NCBI GenBank assembly: GCA_963769585.1
Contig: CAVYMJ010000006.1
Span: 620,001 to 684,000, forward strand
Reading direction: 5' to 3'
From: SSC3 sp963769585
Lineage (GTDB): Bacteria > Actinomycetota > Actinomycetes > Propionibacteriales > Nocardioidaceae
DNA: 64,000 nt
Shown here: piece by piece, positions 17,324-24,739 of the stretch
Position numbering within the stretch: position 1 is the first letter of the stretch
How the letters are laid out: each line of letters begins with the position of its first letter
Translations under genes and position numbers: made by a program
Notes under the pieces: generated by a model
Told to the model about the DNA's origin: nothing
The model's database searches: none
The model's input: the letters and a program-made list of their open reading frames with translations, nothing else

Positions 17324-18573
17324 TGACGCAGAGGCGCCACCAGTCGCGCGACCGCTGGGACTATGACCGGGACCGGCCGTTCCCGCTGCTGGCGAAGGTT
17401 TGCGCGGCCGGGCCGGTCCACGACGTGACGCTGGCTGACGGCCACCGCGCCTTCCTGGTCGTCGGGTACGCCGCCGCACGCGAGGCGCTGAACCACCCCG
17501 ACCTCTCCAAGGACATGCACGCGGCCGTGGCCCGGCACGGCGACGTGGTCGCGGAGGGACTTCCCGGGCCGGACTTCGCGCGTCACATGCTCAGCGTCGA
17601 CCCACCCGACCACACCCGCCTGCGCGGGCTGACCTCGAAGGCGTTCACCCGGACCCGGTTGACCTCGCTCGAACCCCGCATCCGGCAGATCGCGGGTGAC
17701 CTGCTCGATGACCTCGAGGCTCAGGGAGACCGGCCCGTCGACCTCGTCGCCGGGTACGCCGGCCCACTGCCGTTCGCCGTGATCGGCGAGCTGCTCGGCA
17801 TCGACGGGGACGAGCAGCGGCTGCTCGCAGGCTGGTTCGCGACGTTGCTCACGCCGTACGAAGCGGACGAGCCACCGTCGGCAGCCGTTGCCGCTTCGGA
17901 CAACATCGTCGGGTTCCTGACCGACCTCGTCGCCCGAAGGTGGGCGAGACCGACCGAGGACCTGGTCGGCGACCTGGTCCTCGCCTGCCGGGAGGGGATG
18001 CTCACCAGGCAGGAGCTGCTGTCGACGGTGTTCCAGCTCGTCGTCGCCGGTCACGACACCACGACGAGCCTGATCGGGAACGGTGTAGCCGCGCTGCTCT
18101 GCCACCCCGAACAGCGCGACGTCCTCGTCGCGGACTTGAGCCTGGTGTCGGGGGCGGTGGAGGAGTTCCTTCGCTGGGACGCGCCGGTGCACCATGCGAC
18201 CTTCCGCTACGCCACCGGCGACGTACCGATCGCCGGCACCGTCGTCCCGGCAGGGGTCCAGGTGCTGGTGTCGCTGGCCGCTGCCGGGCGTGACCCCCAC
18301 CGCAATGCCGACGCGGAGACCTTCGACGTCAGGCGCTCCGACGCGGCCCACCTGGCCTTCGGACACGGTGTCCATCACTGCCTCGGCGCCAGGCTGGCCC
18401 GGCTCGAGGCAGAGATCGCCTTCACCGCGCTGCTCGCCCGCTTCCCGGACCTGCGGCTCGCCGTACCGGCGCAGGAACTGCACTGGGGGCACGGCGACGG
18501 GCTCGTGCTGCGCGGGCTCTCGCGCCTGCCGGTCTTGCTCTCGGGGTCCGGGCCGCAGGAGACTGACGCATGA
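17323..18573 (+). CDS. Cytochrome P450
   Basis: 416 residues, standard for a soluble bacterial P450. The I-helix oxygen motif is VVAGHDTTTSLIGN, the K-helix ExxR lies in EEFLRWD, and the heme-binding loop is FGHGVHHCLG with the axial thiolate at about Cys353. No ferredoxin or reductase gene is adjacent, so redox partners are encoded elsewhere unless the FMO-like protein takes part. Stop-start overlaps on both sides place it in the LAL-linked operon. Confidence 0.94.
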   Translation: MTQRRHQSRDRWDYDRDRPFPLLAKVCAAGPVHDVTLADGHRAFLVVGYAAAREALNHPDLSKDMHAAVARHGDVVAEGLPGPDFARHMLSVDPPDHTRLRGLTSKAFTRTRLTSLEPRIRQIAGDLLDDLEAQGDRPVDLVAGYAGPLPFAVIGELLGIDGDEQRLLAGWFATLLTPYEADEPPSAAVAASDNIVGFLTDLVARRWARPTEDLVGDLVLACREGMLTRQELLSTVFQLVVAGHDTTTSLIGNGVAALLCHPEQRDVLVADLSLVSGAVEEFLRWDAPVHHATFRYATGDVPIAGTVVPAGVQVLVSLAAAGRDPHRNADAETFDVRRSDAAHLAFGHGVHHCLGARLARLEAEIAFTALLARFPDLRLAVPAQELHWGHGDGLVLRGLSRLPVLLSGSGPQETDA

Positions 18574-20708
18574 CCCGCGCGCGCGAGGCTGACGCGGAGG
18601 GCTTCGTCGAACGCGCCGGAGTCAAGATCCACTACGAGGTGTACGGCGAGGGCGGCCCGACGATCCTGCTCCTGCCTACCTGGACGATCATCCACAAGCG
18701 CTTCTGGAAGCTGCAGGTTCCCTATCTGGCTCGTCACCATCGGGTGGTCACCTACGACGGCCCGGGTAACGGTCAGTCCGATCGGCCGCTGGACGCGGCG
18801 GCGTACGGCCACGACCGGCAGGTCGAGTACGCCCTCGACGTACTCGACGCCACGGGCACCGACCGCGCCGTCGTCGTCGGGCTGTCCCTAGGCGCGCTGT
18901 GGGCCCTGCAGCTCGCCGGTGAGCACGGCGATCGGGTGCTGGGCACGGTGGTGATCGGCGCCTCGGTGCCACTTGCCGACCCGCATCCCAACCGGATCCC
19001 CACCGGTGCGGCCCCGCTGCTGCTTCCCGAGTCGCGAGTGCCTCAGGTGGCCCGAGACCCGGTCGAGCACTGGGCGAAGTACGACTCCGCCTTCTGGGAG
19101 CAGCGGCATGAGGACTTCTTGTGGTTCTTCTTCGGGATGTGCTTCCCAGAGCCACGGTCGACCAAGTCGATCGAGGACTGTGTCGGCTGGGGGCTGGACA
19201 CGGCTCCCGAGGTGCTCACGGCCGAGAAGCAGGCTTCGCTCGCGACGAAGGAGACGGTCGAGGGCTGGTGTCGGGGCGTCACCTCACCGGTGCTGGCCGT
19301 CCACGGCGACAGGGACCTGATCAGCCCGCGCGCCCGCGCTGCGCGGATCGCCGAGCTGACACACGGCGAGTGTGTGGTCCTGGCCGGCGCTGGGCACATC
19401 CCCTTGGCCCGCGATCCGGTCAAGGTCAACCACCTCATCCACGACTTCGCCACGCGCGTCGCACCTGCCCCGCGTGCGAAGACGTGGACGCGCGGAGGGC
19501 TGCGCCCCAAGAAGGTGCTTTACATCTCCTCTCCCATCGGGCTCGGCCATGTGCGGCGCGACCTCGCGGTGGCGCAGGCGCTCGTGCGGCAACGCGATGA
19601 GGTTCACGTGGACTGGCTGGCCCAGCATCCGGTCACCCGAGTCCTGGAATCCGCCGGCGAAAACGTGCACCCGGCCAGTGCGTGGCTCGCCAGCGAGTCC
19701 GGCCATATCGAGGCCGAGTCCGGCGAGCACGACTTGCACTGCTTCGAGGCTCTGCGCCGGATGGACGAGATCCTGGTCAACAACTTCCACGTCTTCGACG
19801 ATGTGGTCCGCGACGGCGACTACGACCTCGTCGTCGGCGACGAGGCTTGGGACGTCGACCACTTCTTGCACGAGAACCCGGAGCTCAAACGGTTTGCCTA
19901 CGCCTGGATGACCGACTTCGTCGGCATGCTGCCGATGCCTGACGCGGCCGAGCGAGAGGCCCTTCTCACCGCCGACTACAACGCCGAGATGATCGAGCAG
20001 GTCGAGCGGTTTCCGAGGCTGCGGGACCGGGCAATCTTCGTCGGCAACGGAGACGACATCGTCCCGGACACCTTCGGTCCCGGCCTGCCGGCGATCCGTG
20101 AGTGGACCGAACGGCACTACGACTTCTCCGGCTACATCACCGGGATCGACCCGGCCGACCTCGCTGACCGCGACGAGCTGCGCCGCACCCTCGGTTGGTC
20201 CCCCGACGAACGGGTCTGCGTGGTCACCGTCGGCGGCTCCGGTGTCGGCGGTCACCTGCTGCGCCGGGTCGGCGAGGCGTATGACGTAGCCCGCGACCGC
20301 ATCTCCGGGCTCCGGATGGTGGTCGTCACCGGGCCGCGGCTCGACCCCGAGGTGATCGCAGGCCGTCCGGGCCTGGAGGTGCACGCCTATGTGCCCGACC
20401 TCTACCGACAGCTCAGTGCCTGTGACCTTGCCGTGGTCCAGGGCGGCCTGACCACCACCATGGAGCTCGCCGCCGCCGGCCGGCCGTTCCTCTACATCCC
20501 GCTCCAGCACCACTTCGAGCAGAACTTCCATGTCCGGCATCGCCTCGAGCGGTACGGCGCCGGGCGCTGCGTCTCCTACGACCAGGCCCGCGACCCCGAT
20601 GTGCTGGCGCAGGCGATCGCCGACGAGATCGGTGCCGAGGTGGACTACCGGCCTGTGGAGTCCAACGGGGCCCAGCGCGCAGCGACGCTGCTGGCCGAGC
20701 TGCTCTGA
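18570..20708 (+). CDS. Alpha/beta hydrolase-glycosyltransferase fusion protein
   Basis: 712 residues in one frame. Residues 1-~300 are an alpha/beta hydrolase with nucleophile elbow GLSLG (Ser106), acid GDRDLISP (Asp249) and AGAGHIPL (His276), so the triad is complete. Residues ~314-712 are a GT-B glycosyltransferase of the MurG/GT28 or GT1 type: GLGHVRRD (His327) in the acceptor half and VVQGGLTTTMELAAAGRP (~622-639) in the sugar-nucleotide half. ATGA overlap with the P450 makes it the operon's last gene. It could hydrolyse an ester or lactone and transfer a sugar to the product; substrates are unknown. Confidence 0.88.
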   Translation: MTRAREADAEGFVERAGVKIHYEVYGEGGPTILLLPTWTIIHKRFWKLQVPYLARHHRVVTYDGPGNGQSDRPLDAAAYGHDRQVEYALDVLDATGTDRAVVVGLSLGALWALQLAGEHGDRVLGTVVIGASVPLADPHPNRIPTGAAPLLLPESRVPQVARDPVEHWAKYDSAFWEQRHEDFLWFFFGMCFPEPRSTKSIEDCVGWGLDTAPEVLTAEKQASLATKETVEGWCRGVTSPVLAVHGDRDLISPRARAARIAELTHGECVVLAGAGHIPLARDPVKVNHLIHDFATRVAPAPRAKTWTRGGLRPKKVLYISSPIGLGHVRRDLAVAQALVRQRDEVHVDWLAQHPVTRVLESAGENVHPASAWLASESGHIEAESGEHDLHCFEALRRMDEILVNNFHVFDDVVRDGDYDLVVGDEAWDVDHFLHENPELKRFAYAWMTDFVGMLPMPDAAEREALLTADYNAEMIEQVERFPRLRDRAIFVGNGDDIVPDTFGPGLPAIREWTERHYDFSGYITGIDPADLADRDELRRTLGWSPDERVCVVTVGGSGVGGHLLRRVGEAYDVARDRISGLRMVVVTGPRLDPEVIAGRPGLEVHAYVPDLYRQLSACDLAVVQGGLTTTMELAAAGRPFLYIPLQHHFEQNFHVRHRLERYGAGRCVSYDQARDPDVLAQAIADEIGAEVDYRPVESNGAQRAATLLAELL

Positions 20709-20755
20709 CGCCTACGGGCCAGCCGGAGCAGCGGCCAGCGCCCGATGGTCCCGAG

Positions 20756-22030
20756 CTAATGCACCTCGCGGGAGAGCTGCTCGACCATGACGACCTGGAG
20801 CTCACCGACCAGGAAGCCCAGGACTGCCCCCACGGCAACCATCAGCATCTCGTCGTCCTTGAAGACCGGGCGGAGGATGCCCTCGTACTGCTCCGGGGTT
20901 AGCTGGTTCATCTTCTCCACGATCATGTTCTCGATGTCGAGCGTCCTGGCCGTGTAGCTCTTGGCTTCGGCCATGGTGTCGGGGAGGCGCTCCATCATCA
21001 TCCGGATGATCGACTCCTTGGCCTCCCGGTAGCGGGTGGTCCCGATGGCCAGCGCCACCAGAGGCCGCGCGAACCCGGCCTGCTCGTCCAGGGCCTTGGA
21101 GACCTCCTTCCCGATGGTCGCGAAGAGCCGGTCCGAGGTCGGGCCGTGCAGGATCGCCTCGAAGAGGACGTCGGCGGAGAAGATGTCGTTGGCCAGCAGC
21201 TTGGCGTAGTCACGGGTGACCTGCTCACGCTGGGCGTGCAGCACTCCGTGCACGGGGATGAACCCGAGCAGCTTCTTCGGCTCGCGAGGGACGAAGATCA
21301 GGTTCAGCGCCAGCCAGTCGCTGGCGAAACCGGTGAAGAAGCCGAACGCCGGCATGATCCAGGGGTTGTGGAAGTAGCCCCAGGCCACCATCTGCACCAG
21401 GCCGATGGCGAAGCCGAAGTAGATCCCGCTGCGGCGGATGAACTTGATCGCGGCCCCGCCCAGCCCCTTCATCAGGTCGTTGAGCTGCTCCTTGTTCTTC
21501 ACCAGGATGGTGACCGCGAGGTACTGCAGGTCGACGTACATCGGGAGGTCGGCCTTCATCTCCTTCAAGAGGTTGTCGACCACCTTCGGCGCTGCGGAGT
21601 GGACCCGAGCCTGCACCGCGCGCCGGCCAGCCTCCGGAAGCGCGTCCCACAGGCCCGGCCGCACCTGCTCCGAGAGCTCGCGCGCCATCTCGTCCACGGT
21701 CCGGGTCAACGGCTCGCGCAGCTCCTCCATGGCCTGCTTGGAGTCGAGCTTGTCGAAGATCTCCTCGGGCTTGAGGAGCTTGTCGGTCAGCATCTGGATG
21801 GTGACCGACGCCGTCTTGCCGGCTCGCCGGGGGACGACCCCCTGCCAGCCGATGGGGCCGATGCCCTTGAACTCCAGGGGTCGGTAAAGCATCTGGAGGG
21901 CGACCAGCTTCGTCGTGTAGCCGACGAAGGCCGCGACCAACGGCATCGAGAGATAGATCAGCCAGTTGACCTCGAAGTCTGCCCTGATCTCGGTCCAGTT
22001 CTGTACCCAGGCAATGACCAGGGCCCGCAC
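20756..22030 (-). CDS. DUF445 family membrane protein
   Basis: 424 residues. A hydrophobic span lies at about 23-40, two more at about 203-245 and one near the C-terminus (393-412). The segment GYTTKLVALQMLYRP and the later GFASDWLALNLIFVP look like the two family repeats, each followed by a Pro/Arg-rich loop (GVVPRRAGK, then GVLHAQREQ). The family is of unknown function, found in envelope or sporulation contexts. It starts 3 bp after the Abi-alpha-like gene, so the two are co-translated. Confidence 0.82.
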   Translation of the reverse strand: MRALVIAWVQNWTEIRADFEVNWLIYLSMPLVAAFVGYTTKLVALQMLYRPLEFKGIGPIGWQGVVPRRAGKTASVTIQMLTDKLLKPEEIFDKLDSKQAMEELREPLTRTVDEMARELSEQVRPGLWDALPEAGRRAVQARVHSAAPKVVDNLLKEMKADLPMYVDLQYLAVTILVKNKEQLNDLMKGLGGAAIKFIRRSGIYFGFAIGLVQMVAWGYFHNPWIMPAFGFFTGFASDWLALNLIFVPREPKKLLGFIPVHGVLHAQREQVTRDYAKLLANDIFSADVLFEAILHGPTSDRLFATIGKEVSKALDEQAGFARPLVALAIGTTRYREAKESIIRMMMERLPDTMAEAKSYTARTLDIENMIVEKMNQLTPEQYEGILRPVFKDDEMLMVAVGAVLGFLVGELQVVMVEQLSREVH

Positions 22031-22033
22031 GGG

Positions 22034-22705
22034 TCAGGACCTGTTCTGGTTCGCCGCGGACCAGAGCTCCAGGCCGAGGCCGGACAGGCGAAGGGTGTAG
22101 CGCTCGACCCGTGCGGGAATTGGCCCGCGGCTCGCCCGCTTGATCGCCTTCAGCACGCTGGTGTCGGCGCCCAGGATCTCGTAGTCCGTCTTCAGCGACG
22201 CGTCCTCGGGGCCGGTCTCGACCAGGCCCAGCGAGAGCAGATGACTGACGTAGGTCGGGGTGAGGTGCGGGAGGGCCAGGTTCGCCGTCTTGCCGATCAG
22301 CGACATGTTCTCCAGGACCACCTCGCCGACCAGTCCGGCGCGGTTGCGGGTGTAGACGTGCATCAACGGCGAGACCGAACCGTCGGAGAGTGCGCCGATG
22401 ATCCGCGCCTCGTCGGGCACGATCTGGTCGAGGATCTTGTGGAAGAGCTCCTGCCGGCTCGAGCTGGAGCTCTGCTCCAAGGCACGGTCCAGGAGCCTGC
22501 GCAGCTTGGGCTCGAGGGCGTCGGACTGAGCCGCCTCGCTTGGCCCCGAGCTCAGAGCCCGCTGTGCCGGCGGCACCGTGGCCTCCAGCCGCGACCTGAG
22601 CAGACCGAAGACCTGCCGCTCGTACCAGCCGGCCACCTTGACGCCCGTACGGACGGTCTGGGAGGCGAGGTCCACCAGCCCCAAGGGGTCGTAGCGCGAT
22701 GCCAT
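22034..22705 (-). CDS. Abi-alpha (DUF4393)-like protein
   Basis: 223 residues. The core LLDRALEQSSSSSRQELFHK followed by DQIVPDEARIIGALSDG is the hallmark of the Abi-alpha domain. It has been named for phage abortive infection, but most members are untested. The C-terminal part resembles a winged-helix-like segment (PTYVSHLLSLGLVE). No nuclease or toxin motif is visible. It is followed after 3 bp by DUF445. Chromosomal location without phage genes leaves a defence role open. Confidence 0.75.
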   Translation of the reverse strand: MASRYDPLGLVDLASQTVRTGVKVAGWYERQVFGLLRSRLEATVPPAQRALSSGPSEAAQSDALEPKLRRLLDRALEQSSSSSRQELFHKILDQIVPDEARIIGALSDGSVSPLMHVYTRNRAGLVGEVVLENMSLIGKTANLALPHLTPTYVSHLLSLGLVETGPEDASLKTDYEILGADTSVLKAIKRASRGPIPARVERYTLRLSGLGLELWSAANQNRS

Positions 22706-22797
22706 GCGCTGAACGTACCGAAGTTGCCGGAACGCCGGGAAGTCGTCTCAACCCCCCGGGGGCTCCACAGGCGCCCGGCCACGACCCCGAGCAGCGC

Positions 22798-23352
22798 TCA
22801 CCGGTCGGCGTGCTCCTCGAGCGTCTCCTTGAGCTCGGACTTGCTCATCGCCGAGGCGCCGGTGATGTCTGCGTTCGCCGCCTGCTGCTCCAGGTCTGCC
22901 TTGGTGATGTCGGCCGGCCGGCTGCCCAGGTGCTCCTCCCGGCTGGTCAGGAAGGCCTGGCCGAGGGTCTCGAGGGTGTCGGCGTCCAGGCGCTCGCGCA
23001 TGCCCGGCAGCACCGTCGACTCCTCTTCCTCGATGTGGTGCGTGACAGCCTCGACCAGCTCGGTCAGTACGTCGGCGAAGGCGTCCGACTCGGGGTCGGT
23101 CTCGGCCACCTTCGCGGCAAGCTGGTCCGCCTCGAGGTGCTCCTTCTGGCTGTGCTCGACGTCCTCCTCGCCGCCGGAGTCGCGGGCCGCAGGGTAGACC
23201 TGCGACTCCTCGGCGCGGCTGTGCGCGGTGAGCAGGGTCACCATCACCGGTACCAGGGCGGGCCGCTTCTCCGGCGAGCTGAGCAGCTCGTCGAAGAGGC
23301 GCTCCAGCTCGCGGTGGTCCTGCATGATGAGATCGACGACGTCTCCTGACAT
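22798..23352 (-). CDS. Hemerythrin HHE domain protein
   Basis: 184 residues from the ATG at 23352, chosen for AGGAGG 5 bases upstream. Di-iron ligands are visible in IMQDHRELERLF, AHSRAEESQVYP, KEHLEADQL and THHIEEEESTVLP. Such proteins bind oxygen, NO or iron, or protect iron-sulfur clusters in stress. The C-terminal ~25 residues (MSKSELKETLEEH) form a small SAP-like helical hook. It is divergent from the iron-permease-like gene across a mirrored promoter element. Confidence 0.9.
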   Translation of the reverse strand: MSGDVVDLIMQDHRELERLFDELLSSPEKRPALVPVMVTLLTAHSRAEESQVYPAARDSGGEEDVEHSQKEHLEADQLAAKVAETDPESDAFADVLTELVEAVTHHIEEEESTVLPGMRERLDADTLETLGQAFLTSREEHLGSRPADITKADLEQQAANADITGASAMSKSELKETLEEHADR

Positions 23353-23385
23353 GGGTCCTCCTAGCCTCGGGGTTCTGCCCGGGGT

Positions 23386-23420
23386 TACCCGTCTGGCATG
23401 CACTTCATGCCAGCCGGGTA
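23386..23420. promoter_or_regulatory. 35-bp palindrome carrying mirrored SigB/SigF-type promoters
   Basis: TACCCG-T-CTGGCATG, a 5-base loop, then CATGCCAG-C-CGGGTA: 14 of 15 arm positions pair. Each strand reads GCAT, 16 bases, then GGGTAA (minus) or GGGTAC (plus). This fits the GNNT-N14-16-GGGTA pattern of actinobacterial SigB/SigF promoters. The minus promoter faces the hemerythrin gene and the plus promoter faces the iron-permease-like gene. The inner CTGGCATG/CATGCCAG repeat could also bind a dimeric regulator. Confidence 0.55.
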
Positions 23421-23429
23421 CGAGTGGGC

Positions 23430-23807
23430 ATGAAACTGCGCAGCCGCCTCTCCGAGCTGGTGTCGACCGTGCTGAACTTCGTCGGCAGCGGCACCGCCAT
23501 CGTGTGTGCCACTGGTCTGCTCGCAGCCTGGCTAGCGGTCGGTCTCGTCCGCGGGTTCACCTCCCACTGGGTGGACGTCCTGCACGCGGTAGCCGCATCG
23601 ACGACGTTCCTGATGGTCTTCCTCCTCCGGCACAGCGAGGGTCGGGATAGTCGCGCGATGATGGTCAAGCTCGATGAGCTCGTCGCCGCCGTCGAAGGCG
23701 CCGACGAGGAGGTCATCGGGATCGAGCAAGACGAGCTGCACGTCCAGGAGGAGGCCGAGGATCGTACCGACGGCAGAGGTCCTGCGCGTTCGGGCCGGTC
23801 TCGCTAG
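23430..23807 (+). CDS. Low-affinity iron permease family membrane protein
   Basis: 125 residues from the ATG at 23430; an in-frame GTG lies at 23424. Two hydrophobic spans (~12-36 and ~44-62) are followed by FLLRHSEGRDSRAMMVKLDE, the family motif. The C-terminus is acidic and soluble. The -10-like GGGTAC ends 8 bases before the ATG and no ribosome site is present, suggesting a leaderless mRNA. Its stop shares CTAG (23804-23807) with the stop of the convergent DUF6328 gene. Confidence 0.8.
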   Translation: MKLRSRLSELVSTVLNFVGSGTAIVCATGLLAAWLAVGLVRGFTSHWVDVLHAVAASTTFLMVFLLRHSEGRDSRAMMVKLDELVAAVEGADEEVIGIEQDELHVQEEAEDRTDGRGPARSGRSR

Positions 23808-24304
23808 CCGGTTCGCTCGTCGTCGGTCGGTGGGTCGTCCTCTCCCCGGTGTCGCAGACCAGCCAGCCCGGGCGCCACGGCCCAGAGCGCCACGAAGAGC
23901 GCGAAGCTGACGCACAGTGCCGCGACCGCCATGCCGCGGGACACCACCACGTCGAAGACGAGGAAGAGGGCACCGGCGATGGTCAGGGCCATCATCACCA
24001 GCCCGGCGCGCGCGCTGATGTTGGCCGCCTCCACCAGCCACTTCCGCATGCGCTGGCGGAACAGGATGCGGTGGAACGCGACTGGTGCGATCACCAGGGC
24101 AGTAGTCAGGACCGACCCGCTGAGCACCACCAGGTAGGTCGAGCGCTGACCCGCGTCGAGCTCGGGGAACCGGCTGGAGAAGGGTACTGTCAGCAGGAAC
24201 GCGGTCAGGATCTGGACGCCTGTCTGAGTTACCCGAAGCTCCTGGAGCAGCTCGTCCCAGTTCCGGGTGAGCCTCTCCTCGGGGGACTCCTGACGCGGGG
24301 GCAT
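23804..24304 (-). CDS. DUF6328 family four-span membrane protein
   Basis: 166 residues. RLTRNWDELLQELRVTQTGV leads into four hydrophobic segments (~27-45, ~58-78, ~95-115, ~120-142), the usual plan of this uncharacterised family. The ATG lies 8 bases after a GGGTAC on the minus strand with no Shine-Dalgarno, so transcription probably begins at or near the start codon. It sits among stress-type genes. Confidence 0.78.
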   Translation of the reverse strand: MPPRQESPEERLTRNWDELLQELRVTQTGVQILTAFLLTVPFSSRFPELDAGQRSTYLVVLSGSVLTTALVIAPVAFHRILFRQRMRKWLVEAANISARAGLVMMALTIAGALFLVFDVVVSRGMAVAALCVSFALFVALWAVAPGLAGLRHRGEDDPPTDDERTG

Positions 24305-24312
24305 GCCTGGCT

Positions 24313-24346
24313 GTACCCACCGTTTGAAAGCGCTATCCCTGGGTAC
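24313..24346. promoter_or_regulatory. Overlapping divergent SigB/SigF-type promoters
   Basis: Plus strand: GTTT at 24322-24325, 15 bases, GGGTAC at 24341-24346, reading to the 47-aa membrane protein. Minus strand: GGAT at 24338-24335, 16 bases, GGGTAC at 24318-24313, reading to the DUF6328 gene. Both match the GNNT-N14-16-GGGTAY consensus. The cognate sigma factor is probably the one encoded 400 bp downstream. Confidence 0.65.
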
Positions 24347-24388
24347 CTCGTTCGTCGTATCGAGACCCTCATAAGGGAGGAACTGAAA

Positions 24389-24532
24389 ATGGCATTCATC
24401 TTGTGGCTGATCGCGGTTGTTCTGGTCGTCTGGGGGATCGTCACCCTGGTCCGGGGCGAGGTCCTGATGGGCATCGTGCTGGTGGTCGTGGGGCTGTTGG
24501 TCGGGCCCGGTGGGGTCAGCATCTTCACCTGA
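24389..24532 (+). CDS. Small hydrophobic membrane protein (47 aa, GPGG tail)
   Basis: GGGAGGA lies 8 bases upstream of the ATG, supporting this short gene. The protein is almost entirely two hydrophobic stretches split by LVRGEVL, ending in GPGGVSIFT. Short proteins with this GPGG ending are common in actinobacteria and unstudied. A SigB/SigF-like promoter (GTTT-N15-GGGTAC) lies 43 bp upstream of the start codon. It is probably a membrane stress peptide. Confidence 0.7.
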   Translation: MAFILWLIAVVLVVWGIVTLVRGEVLMGIVLVVVGLLVGPGGVSIFT

Positions 24533-24553
24533 GAAAAAACTCCCGCCGCGCTG

Positions 24554-24580
24554 GTTTCAGCAGGGTGGGGAGCGGGGTAG
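24554..24580 (+). promoter_or_regulatory. Candidate autoregulatory SigB/SigF-type promoter of the sigma factor gene
   Basis: GTTT (24554-24557), 17 bases, GGGTAG (24575-24580), on the strand of the sigma gene and about 160 bp before its preferred start. The spacing is at the long end of the consensus and the final base departs from GGGTAY. Autoregulation of this sigma class is common. Confidence 0.4.
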
Positions 24581-24739
24581 GACTAGGCCCGGATCCGCTG
24601 TTGGGGTTGGTTCCCAGCCAGCTCCCAGCATCGGATCCGGCCAGGTCCGCCTTGGGCCCGCCGCGCAGGACGGTGCCTGGTCGAGGACGCAGTGGTCAAG
24701 AAGGGGCCCACGCCGATCCCGCACAACAGAGGTGATGTC

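Noticed and set aside
22706..22725. CGGTAC close to the Abi-alpha start as another leaderless sigma-type promoter
   Set aside because: The first base departs from GGGTA, the spacing to ATG is 9, and no GNNT element lies 14-16 bases upstream.
20709..22797. Prophage or defence island around the Abi-alpha gene
   Set aside because: No integrase, capsid, restriction or toxin genes are near, and base composition matches neighbours.
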